Shown here: one piece after another, positions 12,197-17,878 of the stretch | How the letters are laid out: every line of letters begins with the position of its first letter | Position numbering within the stretch: the first letter of the stretch is position 1 | Translations under genes and position numbers: made by a program | The notes under the pieces: generated by a model | Told to the model about the DNA's origin: nothing | What the model saw: only the letters and a program-made list of their open reading frames with translations | The model's database searches: none | Assembly: GCA_003241685.1 (NCBI GenBank) | Contig: QFPJ01000047.1 | Coordinates: forward strand, 1 to 17,878 | Direction of reading: 5' to 3' | Source of the DNA: Sphingopyxis macrogoltabida | GTDB lineage: Bacteria; Pseudomonadota; Alphaproteobacteria; Sphingomonadales; Sphingomonadaceae | DNA length: 17,878 nt

Positions 12197-15094
12197 CTAT
12201 TTGCCCGCCTTGTCGCTGACCGCCTTGATCGTCAGCGCCTTGTCGTCGACCAGATAGCGCCGCGCCAGCGCCTGCAGGTCGGCGGGGGTCGCCGCCTCCA
12301 CCTCCGCAATGCCGTTGCGGCTGCGGTCGAGGCGCGCGGCGGCGCTGGTCGCTTCGGCGACATAGGGCAGCCAATAAGCGTTTTCGCGCCGCGCCTTGAC
12401 CATCGCTTCGACCAGCGGCTTGCGCGCGCGGTCGAGCAAATCGGCGTCGACCGGCGCATCGCGCAAGGCACGCGCGATGGCGAAGATCGCCGCGCGCGTC
12501 GTCGCGATATCCTTGAAATCGACATTGCTGGCGGCGAACAGATGGCCATAGCCCGGAAACTCGTCCGACAGGCTGACGGCCGCGGCGGGGCTGTAGCTTT
12601 CGCCCAGTTTTTCGCGCAATTCCTCGGTCAGCATCAACTGCATCACCCGCGCGAGCAGGTTGAGCCGCATCGCCTCGGCCAGATCGCTGTCATCGCGCGC
12701 CGGCCAGTAGACCCGCAGTTCCGCCTGATCCGCCGGGCCCTTGTGAAGCAGCGTCCGCTCGCTGCGATCGGTCGCATAGGCGCGCACCCGCGCCGCGGGC
12801 CGCGGATCGAAGACGGCGCGGCGTTCGGGCAGCGCGCCGAAGGTCGCCGCGATCGCGTCGATCGCCGCCTGTTCGTCGATGTCACCGACCACGCCGACCT
12901 CGATAGCGCCATGCGCGAAACTGTCGGCGATCGCGGGTTTGAGCTGGGCCCAGTCGAGCGCGAGCAGCCGGTCCAGAGGCGGGGTCTGCGCGCGCGGGTC
13001 GTCATTGGCCAATATGCCGCCCGCATCGCGGCCGAGCACGGCCGCCGGGGTGGCGTCGTTCGCGGCATATTGCTGGGGCAGGAAACGGCGGATCAGCGCC
13101 AGCCCGTCAGCGCGGTAGCCGGGATGCGTCAGATAGGCCGCCATCAGCTTGGCCTGCAGCGCGAAATCTTCCGGCGAGGTCAGCGCGCTGCCACCGAAGG
13201 CGTCGGTGTCGTTACCGAAACTGGCGTTGACCGTCCGTCCCGCCATGATCGTGCGCAATTCGTCGAAACTGTGCGCCTCCAACCCGCCGAGCGCGATCGA
13301 TCCGGCGAGCGAAACGCGCGTCGGGTCTTCGCGCGTCGCGAGCAGATTGCCGCCGTCGACGCGCAGCGACAGATAGATGCGATCCTTTTGAAAATCGGTC
13401 TTCTTGATATTGAGCATCACATTGTTCGCAAAGCGGATGCGCCGGATGCCCAGATCGTCGATCCGGTCGTCGGCGACGACCTTTCCGGGCGTGCCGAAAT
13501 CGTCGTAGGCGAAAGCCTGGCTGGCACTCGCCGCCGGTGCCGCGACCGCCACCTGCTGCGATGCGCGCAGCGCGGCAAGGATCGCGTCGGCCCCGCCTTC
13601 CACCGGCGCCTTGGCCGTCACGCGCGCGAGCGGGGCGCTGAGTTCCGCGACGCGGGCCCGGAAAGCCGCCGTGACGGCCGCTGCGTCGAGCGTGGGCGCC
13701 GCCGCCTCGAACAATGCGAGCCCGGTGTCGGGGTGCGCGAAGACCACCTCGCCCTTCGCGACCTCCACCAGCGCGTCGGCCAGCGTGGCACTGCGGCGGG
13801 TCGACGCCCCGGCCGCCGCGTTGCGCAGGGCCGTGCGGCGGTTCGCAAGCTGCTCGTCGACCTCGGGCTGGGTAAAGCCATGCTCGGCGGCGCGGCGCCA
13901 TTCCTGCTCGACCAGCGCCAGCGCCTCCGCCCAGGCGCCTTCCTTCGCCACGGCACCGGCCGTCACCTGATCGAAAACCTTCCACCCGACCGAATCGCTG
14001 AAATAGCCGCCCAGAATCGGCGACGCCTCATCGAGCGCGATCTTGGCCAGCCGGCGCCCGACGATCGCCTCGCCCAGATCCTCCGCCAGCAGGCGCGCGC
14101 GCTTCGCCCGGCTGTCGGCTTCGTCGCGCCACGGGCGGAACGCCGCGATGCTGACCGAATCCTGGATCGCCGGATCGATGAAATCGTCCGCCGCCGCCGC
14201 GCGCGCGAAATCGATGGTGCCGATCACGGGGTCCGCCCCGGCCGGACCGCGCCCCGTCCAGTCAGCGAAGCGCGCCTTCACCTTTGCCTCCATCGCGGCG
14301 GGGTCGAAATCGCCGACGATGACCAGCGTCGCGCGTTCGGGGCGGTAATAGCGGTCGTACAGGTCGCGCAGCCGCGCGGCGGGCGCGGTGCGGATCACCG
14401 CTTCGGTGCCGATCGGAATGCGGTCGGCGACGGTCATGCCCTGAAGCTGGAAACCAAGCTGGTCGACGATGTTGCGCAGTTGATAGGTATCGCGCGCGCG
14501 GCGTTCGGACAGGATGATCCCGCGTTCGCGGTCGACCGCGGCGGGATCGATCGTCAGTTCGCTGGCGGTTTCCCGCATCAGCATCAGGCCGGTATCGACC
14601 AGATCATCGGTCGCGTTCGGCAGGTCGAGCTTGTACACCGTCTGATCGAAGCCCGTCGATGCATTGGTGTCGGCACCGAACGCCAGCCCCTTGCGCTCGA
14701 GCAGCTTGATCATCTCGCCCTCGGGCACGCCCTTCGACCCGTTGAACGCCATATGCTCCAGGAAGTGGGCCAGCCCGCGCTGGTCGTCGGCTTCGGCAAA
14801 GCTGCCGACGTCGAACCGCATCCGGATGACGACGCTGTCCTTTGGCGTGCCATTCTTCATCAGCGCATATTTCATCCCGTTCGGCAGTACGCCGAAGACG
14901 ACATCGGGGTCGGCCGGTATGTCGCTGCCCGCGAAGTTCCAGGCGCGGGCGGCCGGCGTCTGCGGATTGGCGGGTGCGACATCCCGGGCAGCGGCGGTTT
15001 GGGGCGCGGCGGGCGCCGCATCCGCCGGAAACAGCGACAGAAGAAACAGGGGCGAAAGGGCGGCGATCAGCCGGCCGGAACTTTTGGGGGTCAT
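12197..15094 (-). CDS. M16 (pitrilysin) family zinc metalloprotease, secreted
   Basis: A 965-aa pitrilysin-type protease. A signal peptide covers about residues 1-27 (hydrophobic ALSPLFLLSLF, then ADAA). The inverted zinc motif HFLEH is at 110-114 with Glu113 catalytic, and distal ligand Glu190 in RERGIILSE lies 76 residues beyond His114, the family spacing. A second catalytically inactive M16 domain follows (LDWAQLKPAIADSF region onward). Likely periplasmic digestion of peptides, as in PqqL-like members. Start 15094 is supported by the signal peptide; the ribosome-binding site is weak. It follows the diguanylate cyclase gene by 40 bp on the same strand and may share its transcript. Confidence 0.92.
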   Translation of the reverse strand: MTPKSSGRLIAALSPLFLLSLFPADAAPAAPQTAAARDVAPANPQTPAARAWNFAGSDIPADPDVVFGVLPNGMKYALMKNGTPKDSVVIRMRFDVGSFAEADDQRGLAHFLEHMAFNGSKGVPEGEMIKLLERKGLAFGADTNASTGFDQTVYKLDLPNATDDLVDTGLMLMRETASELTIDPAAVDRERGIILSERRARDTYQLRNIVDQLGFQLQGMTVADRIPIGTEAVIRTAPAARLRDLYDRYYRPERATLVIVGDFDPAAMEAKVKARFADWTGRGPAGADPVIGTIDFARAAAADDFIDPAIQDSVSIAAFRPWRDEADSRAKRARLLAEDLGEAIVGRRLAKIALDEASPILGGYFSDSVGWKVFDQVTAGAVAKEGAWAEALALVEQEWRRAAEHGFTQPEVDEQLANRRTALRNAAAGASTRRSATLADALVEVAKGEVVFAHPDTGLALFEAAAPTLDAAAVTAAFRARVAELSAPLARVTAKAPVEGGADAILAALRASQQVAVAAPAASASQAFAYDDFGTPGKVVADDRIDDLGIRRIRFANNVMLNIKKTDFQKDRIYLSLRVDGGNLLATREDPTRVSLAGSIALGGLEAHSFDELRTIMAGRTVNASFGNDTDAFGGSALTSPEDFALQAKLMAAYLTHPGYRADGLALIRRFLPQQYAANDATPAAVLGRDAGGILANDDPRAQTPPLDRLLALDWAQLKPAIADSFAHGAIEVGVVGDIDEQAAIDAIAATFGALPERRAVFDPRPAARVRAYATDRSERTLLHKGPADQAELRVYWPARDDSDLAEAMRLNLLARVMQLMLTEELREKLGESYSPAAAVSLSDEFPGYGHLFAASNVDFKDIATTRAAIFAIARALRDAPVDADLLDRARKPLVEAMVKARRENAYWLPYVAEATSAAARLDRSRNGIAEVEAATPADLQALARRYLVDDKALTIKAVSDKAGK

Positions 15095-15134
15095 ACCGCT
15101 GTCATGCCACCGGCGGAGGGCGGGTCAAGTCACG

Positions 15135-16280
15135 CTATGCGATGTGCCGCGCCGTTTCGACGGGCGACGTTTCGCGGCGGCCGGCGGTCTTTGCCGCATA
15201 AAGCGCCCGATCGGCGGTTTCGAGAAGCTGGCGCGCGCTGTGTCCGTCGCGCGGCCAGACGGCAACGCCGGTGCTGGCGCCGACGCGGATGGCATGGCCG
15301 TCGATCCCATAGGGCGGGGCAAGCGCGGCGAGGATATGGTCCGCCAACGCGGCCGTCGCCAGCGGCGATCCGGCGGGGGCGAGGATCGCAAATTCATCGC
15401 CCCCCTGCCGCGCGACCAGGGCATCGTCCCCGCAGGCGTGCCGCAGCCGGTCGGCGACCTCGCACAGCAGCCGGTCGCCGACGGCATGGCCATGGCGATC
15501 GTTGACCGGCTTGAACCCGTCGAGATCGAGCAACGCGAGCGCGAAGGGGCGGCCGGCGACGGCCCGCGCCAGCTCCTCCTGCAACCGCTCGTCGAAATCG
15601 CGGCGATTGGCGAGCCCGGTCAGCGGGTCGGTATGCGCCAGTTCGCGCATCTGCCGCTGCAGTTCAAGCAGGTCGATAAGCTGGCCATGCTGCTGCACGA
15701 TCATGCGGAGCAGGAAGATCGATGCCACGACCAGACTGCTCCCCGCCGCAATCTCCGCCGGCCGGCCCGACGTCAGCATCAGCAGCGAGATCGGCGCCAG
15801 CCCGATGCTGAGGTTGACGAAGGTCGCGAAACGGATCGACGACAGGCAATAGGCGGTCGCAAGCGACCCCATCGCCATGATCATCGCATAATAGCTGTGC
15901 GCCTCCGGCGGCGCGGCGAACCAGTTGACGATCGTCCAGCTGCTGCACATCAGCCCCATCGAGCCCGACAGCCATGTCGCCTCGACGATCATGCGCCGTG
16001 CACGGCGCGGACTCATCCGCCGGCCGCGGTTATGCCACAGCACGAAAAAGCCCATCAGGCAGACGGCAGCCAGGATCAGCGGAAAACCGATGCGAATGAT
16101 CGGATGGACGCCGGGAACGCCGCCATAGATCGCGGTCGGCGTCGTCGCCGCGAGCATCAGGAACAGCATCGGGGTCAGCGTTTCGATGCGGTCGGCCCGC
16201 AACAGCGCGACATCGTCGCGGATCGCCTCCGGAATCGGCGGAAAAAAGCGCCGGCGCAGAAAATTCAGGACCCCCGTCAT
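15135..16280 (-). CDS. Membrane-anchored diguanylate cyclase (GGDEF)
   Basis: A 381-aa protein that should make c-di-GMP from GTP. The N-terminal half has about six membrane segments (near 36-53, 60-82, 103-120, 129-147, 151-170, 176-194) of no recognised sensor family. A short helix links it to the GGDEF domain, which begins around HTDPLTGLANRR (216-227). The active site RQGGDEFAIL carries GGDEF at 293-297. The usual RxxD inhibitory site is absent: the equivalent positions are Gly284 and Ala287. The enzyme may therefore escape product feedback. On the reverse strand, 57 bp after the fatty-acid hydroxylase gene; TATACT in that gap on the reverse strand could be a weak -10. Confidence 0.93.
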   Translation of the reverse strand: MTGVLNFLRRRFFPPIPEAIRDDVALLRADRIETLTPMLFLMLAATTPTAIYGGVPGVHPIIRIGFPLILAAVCLMGFFVLWHNRGRRMSPRRARRMIVEATWLSGSMGLMCSSWTIVNWFAAPPEAHSYYAMIMAMGSLATAYCLSSIRFATFVNLSIGLAPISLLMLTSGRPAEIAAGSSLVVASIFLLRMIVQQHGQLIDLLELQRQMRELAHTDPLTGLANRRDFDERLQEELARAVAGRPFALALLDLDGFKPVNDRHGHAVGDRLLCEVADRLRHACGDDALVARQGGDEFAILAPAGSPLATAALADHILAALAPPYGIDGHAIRVGASTGVAVWPRDGHSARQLLETADRALYAAKTAGRRETSPVETARHIA

Positions 16281-16337
16281 GCGCCGGGCTTAGCAAGGAG
16301 CGGTAAAGCGTCGGTTAAGTATAGGAAATATTGGCGA

Positions 16338-17147
16338 TCATTCGGCAGGGATGCGCGCCGGATCGTGCGTGGCGCGGCGGCGGAACGGGTGCAGAAGCTG
16401 CGACCAGTAAGTCGCCGGCACCCGATCCTCTATGCCATAGCGGGTCGGCAGCGCGTCGCGGCGCATGTTCGCGGTGCCGAACAGCATGTCCCACAGCGGC
16501 AATTGCGCCGAATAATTGCGGTTCCACGCCTCGGGATGGTCGGCATGGTGCCAATGATGAAAGCAGGGCGAGGCGACCAGATAATGGAGCGGCCCGAATC
16601 CGACCTTTATGTTCGAATGCAGCAACAGCGAATGCCATTGGTAGAGCAGGAAATAGAGCGCGATCGCGCCATCCGAAAATCCCAGCAGGAAACAGGGCAG
16701 GATCGATGCGCCCTTGGTCAGTATCTGATCGACCGGATGGACGCGATGCGCCGCCAGCCAGTCGAGTTCGTCGATGCTGTGATGGATGGCATGAAACCGC
16801 CACAGAAAGGGGATCGTGTGAAACAGGCGGTGGACGAGGTAGAAGGCGAGATCGCCCAGCAACAGCAGCACGGGAAGCTGCACCCACAGCGGCTGCGCGG
16901 CGACGCCGGCCCGCAGGCCCGCGGGAACGAAGGCCTCGCCTGCCGCAATCGCCGCGGCCGCGACCAGCAACAGGCCGATGCCGATCGGAATGCGGTTGAC
17001 GATGAAATAGACGGTGTCGTTGACCCAGCCGCGCCGCAGCAGGCGGCGACCGCGGTGCGCCGGAAGCAGGCGTTCCAGCGGCAGGAATATGATCGCGACG
17101 AGCAGCGCGCTTTCGAGATTCAACAGGCCGAGCAGAACGTCCATCAT
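16338..17147 (-). CDS. Sterol desaturase / fatty-acid hydroxylase family membrane enzyme
   Basis: A 269-aa integral membrane di-iron enzyme. The histidine boxes are HRLFH (106-110), HAIHH (119-123), His172 and His177, and HHWHH (197-201) followed by ADH, matching the FA_hydroxylase family. Several hydrophobic helices flank them. It would hydroxylate or desaturate a lipid. In sphingomonads related enzymes act on carotenoids or sphingolipid-type lipids, but the substrate cannot be read here. It lies 13 bp after the ICMT-like gene, so they probably form an operon. Confidence 0.9.
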   Translation of the reverse strand: MMDVLLGLLNLESALLVAIIFLPLERLLPAHRGRRLLRRGWVNDTVYFIVNRIPIGIGLLLVAAAAIAAGEAFVPAGLRAGVAAQPLWVQLPVLLLLGDLAFYLVHRLFHTIPFLWRFHAIHHSIDELDWLAAHRVHPVDQILTKGASILPCFLLGFSDGAIALYFLLYQWHSLLLHSNIKVGFGPLHYLVASPCFHHWHHADHPEAWNRNYSAQLPLWDMLFGTANMRRDALPTRYGIEDRVPATYWSQLLHPFRRRATHDPARIPAE

Positions 17148-17160
17148 GCGGGCGTCCGTG

Positions 17161-17808
17161 TCAAAAGACGAAGGGGATCAGGCGGTAGCGCACCTTGGCC
17201 GACAGCGCCCGATATTCGGGATCGGCGGTCAGCACCCGTTCCTCCGCCATGATCCCCGCGACGTTGAGCCCCAGGACGAGCGCATAGACGAGGATATTCC
17301 AGAGATTGGGTCCGCTGAGCAGAAAGCCGACGTGGGTCAGCGTATAGCCGGCGTACATGGGGTGGCGCACCATCCGGTACGGCCCGCTGATCTTGACGCC
17401 GCGGTTTGCCGCGATCACGCCGAAACTGCGGCGCAGCGTGAATTTGGCCCACAGCTGAATGATCAGCCCCGCCATCATCAAAAATCCGCAGAAGGCGATC
17501 GGCAGGACCGGATCGCCGCTCGCCGGAATGACCAGCAGCGCGCTGAACGTGCCGCCGAAAGCCAGTATCCAGTCCATCGGGCGCAGCGAGATGTTGGTGG
17601 TCCCGCGGCGGATCAGCACGAAGAAAGCGACGCATGCTTCGGCGAGCAGGATCAGCCAGTTCTGATAGGCGCCGCTTTCCAGCGCGGCGGGAACCATGCG
17701 CATCGCCAGCGTGCCGAGCAGCGCCACGACGACGATCTTTTCGAAAAGATCCCAATTGAGCGCGCGCCCGTTCGCCGGAGCCTGCACCGCGCTACTATCC
17801 GTCGCCAT
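17161..17808 (-). CDS. ICMT/PEMT-like membrane methyltransferase
   Basis: A 215-aa membrane protein of the isoprenylcysteine carboxyl methyltransferase/phospholipid methyltransferase type. The signature GPYRMVRHPMY (142-152) and the later Glu-Glu-Arg (189-191) with a Tyr/Arg-rich end fit this SAM-dependent family. Hydrophobic segments lie at about 25-40, 50-66, 80-95, 103-120 and 158-187. The substrate is unknown; bacterial members modify lipids or small molecules. It precedes the fatty-acid hydroxylase by 13 bp. The bases after 17808 hold an 11-bp TTGGTTACCAA palindrome (17853-17863), a possible regulator site, and no gene. Confidence 0.85.
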   Translation of the reverse strand: MATDSSAVQAPANGRALNWDLFEKIVVVALLGTLAMRMVPAALESGAYQNWLILLAEACVAFFVLIRRGTTNISLRPMDWILAFGGTFSALLVIPASGDPVLPIAFCGFLMMAGLIIQLWAKFTLRRSFGVIAANRGVKISGPYRMVRHPMYAGYTLTHVGFLLSGPNLWNILVYALVLGLNVAGIMAEERVLTADPEYRALSAKVRYRLIPFVF

Positions 17809-17878
17809 AGCCGTTCGTCCCCACTTGATCGGATGGGAGCAGTAGCAAGCTTTTGGTTACCAACAGGATAATGGCCGC

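Noticed and set aside
11309..15505. Very long plus-strand reading frame (about 1400 codons)
   Set aside because: It is antisense to the M16 protease with its signal peptide, HFLEH motif and family length. High GC suppresses stop codons on the opposite strand, and the translation is Arg-rich low-complexity sequence.
14664..17252. Long plus-strand reading frame over the diguanylate cyclase and hydroxylase
   Set aside because: It is the shadow of the reverse-strand genes with GGDEF and histidine boxes. Its translation has no domain and is rich in Arg and Gln.

Overview
The window looks like the right-hand part of an integrated mobile element (about 1-7915) joined to ordinary chromosome of a sphingomonad-type alphaproteobacterium (Sphingopyxis/Sphingomonas-like). 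The taxonomic call is inference. It rests on high-GC chromosomal codon use, a purS-purQ pair, Fur-type boxes beside bfd-bfr, and the two palindromic intergenic repeat types at 11.86-12.14 kb, which I associate with sphingomonads.

Element (1-7915). The left end lies outside the window. A leftward gene that runs off the edge encodes an Mrr-like nuclease joined to a DEAH helicase, most like a Type ISP restriction-modification enzyme. An 800-bp gap follows, holding at least eleven consecutive perfect hairpins (2055-2452). A rightward operon comes next: a small Cys-motif protein, a one-TM protein, a VirD4/TraG-like coupling ATPase without its own membrane segment, and a small basic protein. A second rightward unit encodes a 102-aa protein overlapping a large serine recombinase. 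The recombinase reading frame runs through the 3' end of tRNA-Arg(TCT) in antisense, so the chromosome encodes its last 31 residues. No relaxase is visible, so the element may be an integrative mobilizable element or part of a larger ICE.

The most unusual feature is RNA-level control. The restriction gene, the Cys-motif gene and the one-TM gene each have their Shine-Dalgarno in the 3' arm of a perfect or near-perfect hairpin. I did not see this in front of the chromosomal genes where I looked at the start region.

Chromosome (7916-17878). The order is yhhQ-type queuosine-precursor transporter, a small membrane protein, purQ and purS (reverse strand), and an iron module. The iron module has two tandem Fur-like boxes before bfd, bfr with its own promoter and terminator, and then a third Fur-like box followed by an intrinsic terminator and a short protein. 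A repeat-rich gap separates it from a reverse-strand run: an M16 zinc protease, a membrane diguanylate cyclase, a fatty-acid hydroxylase/sterol desaturase and an ICMT-like methyltransferase.
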